Shown: piece by piece, positions 27,149-36,596 of the stretch
Layout of the letters: each line of letters opens with the position of its first letter
Numbering within the stretch: position 1 is the first letter of the stretch
Source: Sulfurimonas sp.
Lineage (GTDB): Bacteria; Campylobacterota; Campylobacteria; Campylobacterales; Sulfurimonadaceae
Assembly: GCF_028714655.1 (NCBI RefSeq)
Contig: NZ_JAQTLY010000002.1
Coordinates: 1 to 64,000, forward strand
Reading direction: 5' to 3'
Length of the DNA: 64,000 nucleotides
Notes under the pieces: generated by a model
Databases searched by the model: none
What the model saw: the letters and a program-made list of their open reading frames with translations, nothing else
What the model was told of the DNA's origin: nothing
Position numbers and translations under genes: made by a program

Positions 27149-28425
27149 AAAGTATAAAAGTTAGCAAAGCGGCGAAATTTTCACTTCGTATTTCTGAGAT
27201 AGCACCTGATAAATCAATATCTCACAGATGCGCAATGTTTGCTATGTTAGCAGACGGAACAAGCGAGATAACTAACTTTTTAAGAGCAGAAGACACGCTA
27301 AACTCTCTAAAAATCGTAAAAAATTTAGGTGCAACAGTAGAAGATGACGGTGTAACTATAAAGATAAGTTCTGACGGTATAAAAGAGAGCAGCGAAATAC
27401 TAGATTGCGGAAATTCAGGAACGGGAATGAGGCTTTTTTGCGGGCTTTTAAGTTCGGCAGAGGGGCATTTTGTTTTAACGGGAGACGAATATCTTCGCCG
27501 TCGTCCTATGAAGCGTGTAACTGCTCCGCTTCGTGATATAGGTGCAAAGCTTGATGGCAGAAATAACGGTGATTTGGCACCGCTGAGCATAAGAGGAGCG
27601 TCTCTTAGAGCATTTAATTATGAGAGTAAAATCGCTTCGGCACAAGTTAAGAGTGCTATGATTTTAGCTGCTCTACGAGCTGATGGAGAGTGTAGCTATA
27701 GTGAGCCGGAACTTAGCCGAGATCATACAGAGAGAATGTTAAAAGGTATGGGCGCGGGGATAGAAGTAGATGGACTTGTAACTAAAATAAAACCTATGAA
27801 AAAACTTCTCTCACCATTAAAAATAAGGGTTCCGGCTGACCCATCAAGTGCGTTTTTCTTTGCAGTTGCAGCTGCGATTACTCCAAATTCAGATGTTGTT
27901 TTAGAGGGTGTTACGCTAAATCCGACACGCATTGAAGCATTTGAAGCATTACGCAGAATGGGTGCCGATATAAGATATGAGACTACGGATAACAAGTATG
28001 AGCCGATTGGAAATATATATGTAAGACAGGCTCCGCTTAAAGCTATAACGGTTGAAGATAATATATCTTGGCTTATTGACGAACTTCCGGCACTCTCTAT
28101 CGCTTTTGCGTGTGCAGAGGGTGTGAGTGTGGTAAAAAATGCAGAGGAACTTAGAGTCAAAGAGAGTGATAGGATTTCAACCGTAGTAAACGGACTTAGA
28201 GCTTGCGGGATTGAAGTGGATGAAGTTCATGACGGTTATAGCGTAAAAGGCTCAGAACTTAAAGCTTCTACTATCAACAGCCATGGAGACCACAGAATAG
28301 CTATGAGTTTTATGATAGCGGGTATTAAGTGTGGAATAGAAGTAGAGGATGTTGAGTGTGTAAATACCTCTTTTCCAAACTTTTTTGAACTTTTACAAAA
28401 AATCACTAAAATAGAAGCAGTATGA
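27145..28425 (+). CDS. aroA: 3-phosphoshikimate 1-carboxyvinyltransferase (EPSP synthase)
   Basis: AroA joins phosphoenolpyruvate to shikimate-3-phosphate in aromatic amino acid synthesis. The 426 residues carry DKSISHRCAMFAML near the N-terminus, LDCGNSGTGMRL near 91-102 and LRVKESDRI near 336-344, all family signatures. It overlaps pheT and ispH by four bases each (ATGA), so the three are translated as a coupled set. Confidence 0.97.
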   Translation: MKSIKVSKAAKFSLRISEIAPDKSISHRCAMFAMLADGTSEITNFLRAEDTLNSLKIVKNLGATVEDDGVTIKISSDGIKESSEILDCGNSGTGMRLFCGLLSSAEGHFVLTGDEYLRRRPMKRVTAPLRDIGAKLDGRNNGDLAPLSIRGASLRAFNYESKIASAQVKSAMILAALRADGECSYSEPELSRDHTERMLKGMGAGIEVDGLVTKIKPMKKLLSPLKIRVPADPSSAFFFAVAAAITPNSDVVLEGVTLNPTRIEAFEALRRMGADIRYETTDNKYEPIGNIYVRQAPLKAITVEDNISWLIDELPALSIAFACAEGVSVVKNAEELRVKESDRISTVVNGLRACGIEVDEVHDGYSVKGSELKASTINSHGDHRIAMSFMIAGIKCGIEVEDVECVNTSFPNFFELLQKITKIEAV

Positions 28426-29255
28426 AAATTGAACTTGCCGAGAGTTATGGGTTTTGTTTTGGAGTAAAACGAGCTATAAAAATAGCAGAAGAGAATAAAA
28501 ATTCTGCAACATACGGTCCGTTAATACATAATTCTAAAGAGATTGAACGCTTAGAGAAGGATTTTAATGTCGGGCTTTCCGATAATCATAAAAGTTTTGC
28601 CTCGGGTGATAAAGCCGTAATCAGAACTCATGGCATCCCAAAAAATGAGTTAGCTGAGTTAAAGGCGAATAATGTAAATGTTGTTGATGCAACTTGCCCG
28701 TATGTTACAAAACCGCAGCAAATTTGTCAGGAGATGAGCAAACAAGGGTATGAGATAATTATTTTCGGCGATGATGCCCATCCGGAGATTAAAGGCGTAA
28801 AAAGTTATGCAATGTACGGTGCAACCGTGGTTACATCGCCAAAAGACCTTGAAAATCTAAAGTTAAAAGAGAAGATTGCTTTAGTCGCTCAAACGACAAG
28901 ACGAGTTGAGGATTATATGGAAATTGCAAACTATCTTATCCCAAGACATAAAGAAGTCAGGGTTTTTAACACGATATGCAATGCAACTTTTGAAAATCAA
29001 GAGGCTGTTAGAAAAATTTCTGCCAAAGCCGATGTTATGATAATCGTAGGCGGAAAAAATTCTTCAAATACTAAAGAGCTTTTTAAAATATCTTGCGACA
29101 ATTGCAAAGACAGTTATCATATCGAAGATGAAAAAGAGTTGGATTTCTCATGGTTTGACGGTAAGGAGTTTTGCGGTATAAGTGCCGGTGCCTCAACGCC
29201 TGATTGGATTATACAAAATGTTGTTAATGCGATTGAAAATAATTTAAAAAATTAA
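28422..29255 (+). CDS. ispH: 4-hydroxy-3-methylbut-2-enyl diphosphate reductase
   Basis: IspH makes isopentenyl and dimethylallyl diphosphate in the last step of the MEP route. The three cluster cysteines are present: Cys12 in GFCFGVKRA, Cys92 in ATCPYVTKP and Cys186 in NTICNATFENQ. The 277 residues are a normal length without a C-terminal fusion. Its product feeds the prenyl synthase encoded at 13297. A 91-base gap with its own -10 box separates it from rpsA. Confidence 0.97.
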   Translation: MKIELAESYGFCFGVKRAIKIAEENKNSATYGPLIHNSKEIERLEKDFNVGLSDNHKSFASGDKAVIRTHGIPKNELAELKANNVNVVDATCPYVTKPQQICQEMSKQGYEIIIFGDDAHPEIKGVKSYAMYGATVVTSPKDLENLKLKEKIALVAQTTRRVEDYMEIANYLIPRHKEVRVFNTICNATFENQEAVRKISAKADVMIIVGGKNSSNTKELFKISCDNCKDSYHIEDEKELDFSWFDGKEFCGISAGASTPDWIIQNVVNAIENNLKN

Positions 29256-29309
29256 AAAGTAATCTGCTTTTTATAGTTCTATTTCTGCATAAATTAATCA
29301 ATAATTAGG

Positions 29310-29315
29310 TATAAT
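29310..29315 (+). promoter_or_regulatory. Probable -10 box of rpsA
   Basis: TATAAT lies 32 bases before the rpsA ATG, giving the ribosomal gene its own promoter besides read-through from ispH. Confidence 0.5.
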
Positions 29316-29346
29316 CACGAAATTTTTATGTAACAGAGGATAGGTA

Positions 29347-30999
29347 ATGGCGTTCGATAACGAATCATTTGAAGAAGAGAATTTTGCAGAAATGTTTGCT
29401 GCAAGCGAGAAGCAGCAAGAGACAAGTCGCATTGTAGAGGGTGAAATTGTTGAAATCCAAATGGATGAAAATAGAGCATTAGTAGGTGTTGGCGATAAAC
29501 TGGAGGGTATTCTTAGTTTAGACGAAATCAGTGAAAATGGTAAATTGAAATTCAATGTTGGTGATAAAATTAAAGTAATGGTTACGGGATACTATAATGA
29601 GCGTCCTAAAATATCATATAAAAAAGTTTTAGAGCAACAAAAAACTATTGATTTTATTGATCAACACAAAGAAAACTTCGAAGATATAATTATTGACGGT
29701 GTCATTACTAAGAAAAATCGCGGCGGTTATGTAGTTGAAGCTGACGATGTGTCATTCTTTATGCCTCGTTCTTTAGCTGCTTTTAAAGATAACGATGAAG
29801 TTGTCGGCCGTAAAATCAAGGCTCAAGTAGTAAAAATAGATCCTGAGCAAAACTCAATCGTCGTATCTCGCCGTAAACTTTTTAACGATGAACGCAAAAA
29901 GAAAAAAGAGATTATTGACAAACTAATGGAAAATGATGCTCTTGTTGAGGGTACTATCAAAAAAATCACAAGCTACGGTATGTTTGTAGATGTAGGCGGG
30001 GTTGACGGTTTAGTACATTACAACGAAATCAGCTATAAAGGTCCCGTTAATCCTTCTAAGCTTTACAAAGAGGGCGATAGCGTAATGGTTAAGGCTATCT
30101 CTTACGATAAAGACAAAAGACACCTTTCATTATCTATTAAAGCAGTTCAATCTGATCCTTGGGCAGAAGTTGAGAGCGAGTTGGATGAGGGTGACACAAT
30201 TACCGTAACTGTTTCAAATGTTGAAGCTTACGGTGTATTTGTCGACCTAGGAAACGATATTGAAGGCTTCTTGCATATATCTGAAATTTCTTGGGACAAA
30301 AATGTTAAAAATCCTAGCGATTACTTAAAAGTCGGTCAAGAAATTGATGTAGAAGTAATCGAGATAAACCCAAAAACTCATAAGCTTCGTGTTTCATTAA
30401 AAAGACTTTTACCAAAACCGTTTGATGAATTTATGAAAAATCACCATGAAGGTGATGTGATTTCAGGAACTGTTACATCTTTAACCGATTTTGGTGCATT
30501 TGTCCGTATTGACGGTGTTGAAGGTTTACTACACAATCAAGATATCTCTTGGGATAAAAATGTTAAGTGTAAAGATGTTCTAAAAGCAGGTGACAAAGTT
30601 GAAGTTAAGATTGCTAAAATCAATGCTGAAGATCAGAAAATATCATTAAACAGAAAAGCTCTTTTAGAGAGTCCGATAGATGCATTTGCAAAAACTCATA
30701 AGTTAAACAGCATTGTAACCGGAACAATTCGTGATATTAAAGATTTCGGTGTATTTGTATCTTTAGGAGAAGGTGTTGACGCACTTATCCGTGACGAGGA
30801 TCTTGCTCCGTTAGAAAAAAGCGATTTAGCAGTGGGTCAAAAAATTGAAGCTGCAATCGCAGTCGTAGATACTCGCCGTGATCGTATTCGTCTATCTGTT
30901 AAAAAATTAGACTACATAAAAAGCCAAGCGATGCTTGAAGAGATTAATGACAATCACTCACACTCGTTAGGTGATTTAATTAAAGATAAATTTAAGTAA
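29347..30999 (+). CDS. rpsA: 30S ribosomal protein S1
   Basis: S1 binds mRNA on the small subunit and helps unfold leaders. The 550 residues contain about six S1 RNA-binding repeats, the clearest being GTIKKITSYGMFVDVGGVDG, NVEAYGVFVDLGNDIEGFLH, GTVTSLTDFGAFVRIDGVEG and GTIRDIKDFGVFVSLGEGVD. The N-terminus is acidic. GAGGATAG precedes the ATG. In Campylobacter, as I recall, ispH-rpsA-small gene-serA is the same order. Confidence 0.96.
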   Translation: MAFDNESFEEENFAEMFAASEKQQETSRIVEGEIVEIQMDENRALVGVGDKLEGILSLDEISENGKLKFNVGDKIKVMVTGYYNERPKISYKKVLEQQKTIDFIDQHKENFEDIIIDGVITKKNRGGYVVEADDVSFFMPRSLAAFKDNDEVVGRKIKAQVVKIDPEQNSIVVSRRKLFNDERKKKKEIIDKLMENDALVEGTIKKITSYGMFVDVGGVDGLVHYNEISYKGPVNPSKLYKEGDSVMVKAISYDKDKRHLSLSIKAVQSDPWAEVESELDEGDTITVTVSNVEAYGVFVDLGNDIEGFLHISEISWDKNVKNPSDYLKVGQEIDVEVIEINPKTHKLRVSLKRLLPKPFDEFMKNHHEGDVISGTVTSLTDFGAFVRIDGVEGLLHNQDISWDKNVKCKDVLKAGDKVEVKIAKINAEDQKISLNRKALLESPIDAFAKTHKLNSIVTGTIRDIKDFGVFVSLGEGVDALIRDEDLAPLEKSDLAVGQKIEAAIAVVDTRRDRIRLSVKKLDYIKSQAMLEEINDNHSHSLGDLIKDKFK

Positions 31000-31004
31000 A
31001 AATT

Positions 31005-31484
31005 GTGCGAAAGATTTTAAAATGGCTCACTCCACTCATTGCAGTGGGAGTGGCTATTTTTATCGTTATTTTTCTTATTTCAATTAACTCAAATGAAACT
31101 TCTTTTAAATTAGCTCCTCTTGAGCATAAAAGCGAAACAGCCGTAAAAGAGCCGGAGAAGATTTGGTTAGACCATTTTTCAAAAACTGAAAAATCCGGAT
31201 ATTTCTATCCCGTAAATGAGGTTTTGATTCAAGTTGATTTAAATGAGAAAATAGCAAATAGTACCGTATACAAACTCTCAGCTCCACTGTTGGATCCATA
31301 TCAGCTCTTCTGCTTAAAAGAGGAACTAAAACGACATCAATTAGAATATTATCTTAAAAAAGATAAGAGTGGGACGGAGTTGCTCATTTACTCAAAAGAC
31401 AGAGATAAGTTAAACTCTCTTGTCGAAGTGTTAAAAAATTATCAAATTTCAGCCAATGTCGGGCTATACAAAGAGGATATATAA
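31005..31484 (+). CDS. Membrane-anchored hypothetical protein between rpsA and serA
   Basis: The 159-residue product starts at GTG five bases after the rpsA stop. It has one N-terminal membrane helix (about residues 9-28) and a soluble domain of about 130 residues that should face the periplasm. The C-terminal half (YQLFCLKEELKRHQLEYYLKKD, then a YSKDRDKLNSLVEVLK helix) suggests an alpha/beta fold such as a SPOR-like domain, but this is a guess. Its place is conserved in the class as I recall. The stop overlaps serA as TAATG. Function unknown. Confidence 0.75.
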   Translation: MRKILKWLTPLIAVGVAIFIVIFLISINSNETSFKLAPLEHKSETAVKEPEKIWLDHFSKTEKSGYFYPVNEVLIQVDLNEKIANSTVYKLSAPLLDPYQLFCLKEELKRHQLEYYLKKDKSGTELLIYSKDRDKLNSLVEVLKNYQISANVGLYKEDI

Positions 31485-33073
31485 TGCAAAAACATACCAT
31501 AGTAGTTTGTGACCATATACATGAAGCAGGTTTAGAGATGCTTCGCAATGACGAAAGCATAAATTTTATAATGGCAGCCGATGAAGATAAGGTAAAACTT
31601 TTAGATATCATCGAAAAAGCTGATGTTGCGATTACAAGAAGTTCAACAGATGTTGATGACAAATTTATTGCGCATGCTAAAAATATGAAAGCAATAGTTC
31701 GTGCAGGTGTCGGTGTCGACAATGTTGATATTCCCGGATGCTCAAAAGAAGGGATAATTGTAATGAATGTTCCGACTGCAAATACTATTGCTGCCGTTGA
31801 ACTTACGATGGCGCATATGCTATCTTGTATGAGAATGTTTCCGTATTCACACAACCACTTAAAAGAGCAAAGAGTCTGGAAAAGAGAAGACTGGTACGGA
31901 TATGAGTTAAAGGGTAAAAAGCTCGGAGTAATCGGTTTTGGTAACATAGGGAGCCGCGTAGCAAAAAGAGCTCAATCATTTGAGATGGATATTGTTGCTT
32001 ACGACCCGTATATCAATCCGTCAAAAGTTACCGACCTCAATATGGTCTACACTAAAAATTTTGAAGATATTTTAGCGTGTGATATTATCACTATTCATAC
32101 GCCTAAAAATAAAGAGACTGTTAATATAATAAATAGTGCAGAGATTGCCAAGATGAAAGACGGCGTAGTTCTAATCAACTGTGCAAGAGGCGGTCTTTAT
32201 AACGAAGAAGCACTATATACAGGTTTAAAAAGCGGTAAAATCCGTTTTGCAGGTATTGATGTTTTTGTAAAAGAGCCTGCAACAAACAATCCGCTTCTTG
32301 ATCTTGATAATGTAACGGTTTCTCCTCATTTAGGGGCAAATACTTATGAATCTCAATACAATATCGGAGTTCAAGCTGCAGCAAATGCTATAGCTGCCGC
32401 AAAAGGCATTTCATATGCACATGCTATGAATCTGCCTATTGACGAGAGTAAAATACCCTCTTTTGTCAAGCCGTTTTTAGAAATGGGGCAAAAAATCGGT
32501 TTCTTGGAGTCTCAGCTTAATAAATCTCAAATTGTTGCTATAAAAGTTAGCGGACAAGGCGAGATAGCTAAATATGTCGATTCACTTGCTACTTTTGTAG
32601 CGGTTGGCGCAATGAGCCAAATCAGCGATGATACGATTAACTATGTAAATGCTGATTTTATTGCAAAAGAGAAAGGTATTAAAATAGAGTTTGAAGCTCT
32701 AAACGATTCATCTGTTTATAAAAATTTAATCACTATAAAGTTGACTACTGCAGAGGGCGGTACTACAACTATTAGTGCTACAATTTTTGATGATAATATT
32801 TTTAGAATTGTTTCAATCGACGGGTTTGATATTGAAGTTGCAATTAAAGGCGATATGATAATACTTAAAAATCAAGATGTTCCGGGTGTTATCGGAAATA
32901 TCGGTACGACTTTAGCAAAACATAATGTAAATATTGCGGATTTTTCACTGGCTAGAAATGATAAAAAACAAGCGCTTGCGGTTATCTTGGTTGATAGCAT
33001 TATAAGCGATGCTACTTTAAGTGAGCTTCTAAAAATTGATGCTTGTTCAAGCGTTCAGTACGCTAGACTTTAA
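31484..33073 (+). CDS. serA: D-3-phosphoglycerate dehydrogenase
   Basis: SerA oxidises 3-phosphoglycerate with NAD in the first step of serine synthesis. The 529 residues give the long form: substrate and NAD domains (LGVIGFGNIGSRVAKRAQ near 146-163, INCARGGLYNEEAL), an intervening domain and a C-terminal ACT domain (VPGVIGNIGTTLAKHNVNIA) that may bind serine. The start overlaps the previous gene. A REP-like cluster follows before the convergent efflux operon. Confidence 0.96.
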   Translation: MQKHTIVVCDHIHEAGLEMLRNDESINFIMAADEDKVKLLDIIEKADVAITRSSTDVDDKFIAHAKNMKAIVRAGVGVDNVDIPGCSKEGIIVMNVPTANTIAAVELTMAHMLSCMRMFPYSHNHLKEQRVWKREDWYGYELKGKKLGVIGFGNIGSRVAKRAQSFEMDIVAYDPYINPSKVTDLNMVYTKNFEDILACDIITIHTPKNKETVNIINSAEIAKMKDGVVLINCARGGLYNEEALYTGLKSGKIRFAGIDVFVKEPATNNPLLDLDNVTVSPHLGANTYESQYNIGVQAAANAIAAAKGISYAHAMNLPIDESKIPSFVKPFLEMGQKIGFLESQLNKSQIVAIKVSGQGEIAKYVDSLATFVAVGAMSQISDDTINYVNADFIAKEKGIKIEFEALNDSSVYKNLITIKLTTAEGGTTTISATIFDDNIFRIVSIDGFDIEVAIKGDMIILKNQDVPGVIGNIGTTLAKHNVNIADFSLARNDKKQALAVILVDSIISDATLSELLKIDACSSVQYARL

Positions 33074-33090
33074 TACTCTTCAATTAGCTT

Positions 33091-33245
33091 AGACCCTGAA
33101 TCAAGTTCAGGGTGACGGCAGTTTGTCACTAGACTTTCATGACCTAGATTGCCGCGCTACGCTCGCAATGACAATGTGGCTTACATGACTGTCCACTGCG
33201 AACGGCACACCGTCATTGAGATTGCCGCGCTACGCTCGCAATGAC
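33091..33245. repeat. REP cluster: one type A palindrome and two type C copies
   Basis: Type A, ACCCTGAATCAAGTTCAGGG plus TGACG, is at 33091-33118. Two nearly identical type C units (GATTGCCGCGCTACGCTCGC then AATGACA) lie at 33146-33173 and 33218-33245, direct repeats about 72 bases apart. The cluster fills the gap between the convergent serA and efflux genes. Confidence 0.8.
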
Positions 33246-33317
33246 AAGTGAAGCAATCTGTTCTTTAGTCGATATGCTCCACACCTGCAGTCCCACATGA
33301 AACTGCATAAAGCTTAC

Positions 33318-35003
33318 TCATTTATCTAAACTAAAATGTCTCTCTAAATCCGCATTATATAAAAGTATAGGAACGACTATCAAAGATGCAACTACTGCCG
33401 CAATCGTTCCAAATATAAGAGCGACTCCAAGACCGCCAAATACTGCATCTCCCGCCAAAAGCGTTGAAGCCAGTATTATCGCTGCAGCAGTTAAGAAAAT
33501 AGGTTTTGCACGCGTTGCCGTTGCATAAGCAATAGCTTCTGCTTTGTCCATTTTGCCGTCTTTCATTAAAGAAGCGGTAAAGTCGATTAAAAGAAGCGAA
33601 TTTCTTGAACTTATCCCTATAAGGGCGATAAAACCTATAAGCGAAGTAGCCGTTAAGAAAAATGTATCCGTACTAAAGAGATCCATAATCCAGTGTCCTA
33701 CGATAACACCGATAATAGATAAAAACGAGCCTAAAAGTATAATTCCGCTTAGCGTATAGCTTTTATAGTAGATTACCATTAATAAAAATATAAGTACAAG
33801 CGCAGCAATAAAAGCAGCACCTAACTCTACAAAAGTATCAAGCGTTACTTTCATCTCTCCATCCCAATTTAATTTATATGCATTTTTAGAGTTTTTGTCG
33901 GTAAGTATAAGGTTAAATAGCCCGATTTTTTTAATATCGTATCTGTCGCTAAATGTATCTAAGATTGCATTTCTCGCCTCCATAAGAGGGTACACCTGTG
34001 AAACCATATCGGTCTCTGCCATAACATTTGTCATTCGATGGAGATTTTTGCTCATAATCATAGGATTTGATTTTTTAGGCACGATTTTTACCAGCTCCGT
34101 AATGGATGTCATCATCCCCGTATGACTCATAAGTTTTAGTGATGAGAGTTTTGCTTTTATAGCATTTATATCTTTTGATGAAAACTTTTTTGACTCAAGA
34201 CTAAGCGAGAGATATATAGGAATTTGATCATTAACTACATCAGAGTTTTTAACGGCAATCTGCATACCCTCAAATGCCAAGTAGAGGATGTCGTTTAACT
34301 GCTTTACATCTACGCCGGATAGTGCAACTTTTATGCTGTCGACCTCGACTTCTATTTTGTCGTAAATTTCATCTTGCATGACTTCTATATCTACTAAGCC
34401 CTTAGTATTTTTAAATACGCTCTCAACCCTAGATGATAATTCTCTCATACCCTCTATATCGTCTCCGTATACTTCTGCTACTATTGCTGCTAAAACAGGA
34501 GGTCCTGCCGGAGGCTCTACAAATGAAATTGTTGTTTTATCTTGCAATGAAGCACACTTTTGTACAATATCCGGTCTCATTCTTTGCACCATTAAGTACG
34601 ATGGTTCGCCTCTATGATGTTTTTTTGATAGATTTACTACGATTTCGGCTACATTTTCAGAATTTTTAAAGTGCGAACCTTTGATAAGTCCCGCAAAATC
34701 AAGAGGTGCTCCCATACCTAAAAATACTTCAAAATCTTCGACTTCTTTCTCTTTTTTGATAAATTCGCCTACGCACTCCGTCACTTCTTTTGTCTGCTCT
34801 ATCGAGCTTCCTTCGGCTAATGTCGTATAAATCGTAAAAGTGTCGTTGTTTTTACCAGGCAGCATTTTTGCTAAAACCATTTTGCTAGGAGCTATCATCA
34901 GCACCGATAAAACAAAGGCAGCGAAAGTTGCCCCAAGGATTATATTTCTCTTGGCAGGACTCTGGATACCGTTAAAAACGGCATTTTGAAATTTTTTAAA
35001 CAT
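33318..35003 (-). CDS. RND efflux pump, C-terminal half as a separate protein
   Basis: The 561 residues match the second half of an RND inner-membrane pump: TM7 at about 20-40, a periplasmic porter/docking region to about 390 and TM8-12 (GISSRNSLLLIDF is the TM10 segment). Family members normally have about 1000-1050 residues in one chain. The ATG at 35003 overlaps the stop of the N-terminal half (TAATG), and a strong AAGGAG site lies at 35012-35017, eight bases upstream, so this half is initiated in its own right. The two products probably assemble into one pump. The substrate is unknown. Confidence 0.88.
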   Translation of the reverse strand: MFKKFQNAVFNGIQSPAKRNIILGATFAAFVLSVLMIAPSKMVLAKMLPGKNNDTFTIYTTLAEGSSIEQTKEVTECVGEFIKKEKEVEDFEVFLGMGAPLDFAGLIKGSHFKNSENVAEIVVNLSKKHHRGEPSYLMVQRMRPDIVQKCASLQDKTTISFVEPPAGPPVLAAIVAEVYGDDIEGMRELSSRVESVFKNTKGLVDIEVMQDEIYDKIEVEVDSIKVALSGVDVKQLNDILYLAFEGMQIAVKNSDVVNDQIPIYLSLSLESKKFSSKDINAIKAKLSSLKLMSHTGMMTSITELVKIVPKKSNPMIMSKNLHRMTNVMAETDMVSQVYPLMEARNAILDTFSDRYDIKKIGLFNLILTDKNSKNAYKLNWDGEMKVTLDTFVELGAAFIAALVLIFLLMVIYYKSYTLSGIILLGSFLSIIGVIVGHWIMDLFSTDTFFLTATSLIGFIALIGISSRNSLLLIDFTASLMKDGKMDKAEAIAYATATRAKPIFLTAAAIILASTLLAGDAVFGGLGVALIFGTIAAVVASLIVVPILLYNADLERHFSLDK

Positions 35004-36586
35004 TAATGTTTCTCCTTGTCATGGAAAACCGGTTTTTTCAACATTCTAGCCGCTAAATAGGGTGTAAAAATGTACGCTACAAAAAGCGAAGCGATAAGAG
35101 CAACAGGGACATTCGCCGGAATGGGTTTCATAAACTGCCCCATCATCTGTCCGACAAAAGCCATAGGTACCATAGTCATAATAATTGCTAAAGTTGCAAT
35201 ATTTGTAGGCGGTCCGATCTCATCAGTCGCTTCAACCATAATATCATCTACACTTTTGTTCGCAGACTCTTTTGAATGGAAATGTCTATGGATATTTTCA
35301 ATTACGATAATTGCCGCATCGACCAAAAGCCCGAGTGAGAGCAAGAATGCAAAGAGGGTTATACGATTTATGGTCTGTCCGGTGAGATAAGCGACAAAAA
35401 GCGTAATAGCAAGAATTGCAGGAACGGTAAATGTAACTATAAGAGACTCTCTCCATCCAAGAACTAAAACAAGCAGTATGGCAATAATTACGATAGATAA
35501 AAGAAGATGGTAAACCAACTCGTTAACGGCTTCATTTGCCCTCTCACCGTCATTTCTCGTAATAGAGTAGTTAATTCCGTTGTTATGCAGGTACTCTTTA
35601 TAACTCTCTAGTTCCGTTTTAACGGCATTTGCTATAACTACCGCATTTGTGCCTTGAAGCTTTGATACGGTAAGTGTTACCTGATTTTGCAGAGGCGAAA
35701 AATTTCCGCTTTCATCTTTTTTGCTGATAGTTGCAGACTTAAAGTTTTGTATATCGTGCGAGTATGCAATTTTTGCAACTTGTTTTAAGTAAATCGGTGA
35801 ACCCATATATTGCGCAACAATGATATTACCGATATCTTCAGCGCTCTCTATCGCATTTTTAACACCCAGCATAATTATCTCATTATCTTTAGTTCTGTTT
35901 TTAACGGCGGGAACGCTGTATGAGAGTGATTGAACCCCTTGGACTATCTGACCCATAGATATATTGTAACCTGAGAGTTTGTTTAGGTCTACTTCAACAT
36001 TGAATTGATGTTTGTTTCCGCCTTTTAATTCGGTTACCGCAACATTTTGCAGTCCGTTTATGCGGTGCTGTATATCTTTTACTTTGTCATAGAGTTCTGT
36101 TTTGCTCATATTTTCGTCTTTAGAGTAAAACGCAACGGAGACGACCGGAATATCTACATCAATGTCGAGAGGTTTGATAATCGGGTTCATAGCTCCTTTT
36201 GGAAATATGTCGTAATTTTGCATAATTTTGTCATAAACTTTAAGGTTAGAGTCCTCTTTTTTCTCTCCGATAAAAAATGCGGCATTGACGATTCCGACAT
36301 TATCCATCGCCATAGATGAGATATTTTCTACCCCTTTTACCTCTTTTAGTTTTCTCTCTAACGGTTTTACGATTACTTTTTCAATCTCTGCGGCACTGGC
36401 TCCCGGCAGTGCGACTATGACGGTTGATCCGCTTACTACCATTTGAGGGTTTTCTTCGCGCGGCATAATGCTCAGTGCGAGATAGCCTATGCACAGAAGA
36501 AAAACGCCAAGAACGATACTAAGGGGGTTTCTTAAAAACCCTGCTGCCAGTTTTCCTGCAATATCTGTCGGTTTATAACTATTCAT
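35003..36586 (-). CDS. RND efflux pump, N-terminal half as a separate protein
   Basis: The 527 residues hold TM1 (about 18-36), the periplasmic porter domain and TM2-6, ending soon after TM6 with LAARMLKKPVFHDKEKH. The TM4 proton-relay segment is GLLVDAAIIVIENIHRH with a single Asp (D423) followed by Ala. Drug pumps of the AcrB type have two adjacent Asp; the single-Asp form resembles CusA-type metal pumps. The cut falls in the cytosolic loop between the two pseudo-repeat halves, so no domain is lost. It is the third gene of the TolC/MFP/RND operon. Confidence 0.88.
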   Translation of the reverse strand: MNSYKPTDIAGKLAAGFLRNPLSIVLGVFLLCIGYLALSIMPREENPQMVVSGSTVIVALPGASAAEIEKVIVKPLERKLKEVKGVENISSMAMDNVGIVNAAFFIGEKKEDSNLKVYDKIMQNYDIFPKGAMNPIIKPLDIDVDIPVVSVAFYSKDENMSKTELYDKVKDIQHRINGLQNVAVTELKGGNKHQFNVEVDLNKLSGYNISMGQIVQGVQSLSYSVPAVKNRTKDNEIIMLGVKNAIESAEDIGNIIVAQYMGSPIYLKQVAKIAYSHDIQNFKSATISKKDESGNFSPLQNQVTLTVSKLQGTNAVVIANAVKTELESYKEYLHNNGINYSITRNDGERANEAVNELVYHLLLSIVIIAILLVLVLGWRESLIVTFTVPAILAITLFVAYLTGQTINRITLFAFLLSLGLLVDAAIIVIENIHRHFHSKESANKSVDDIMVEATDEIGPPTNIATLAIIMTMVPMAFVGQMMGQFMKPIPANVPVALIASLFVAYIFTPYLAARMLKKPVFHDKEKH

Positions 36587-36596
36587 TCTTTAAACC

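Noticed and set aside
35003-35005. Sequencing frameshift as the cause of the split RND gene
   Set aside because: A ribosome site at the right distance, a TAATG junction and an upstream stop in the second frame point to separate initiation. It cannot be fully excluded without reads.
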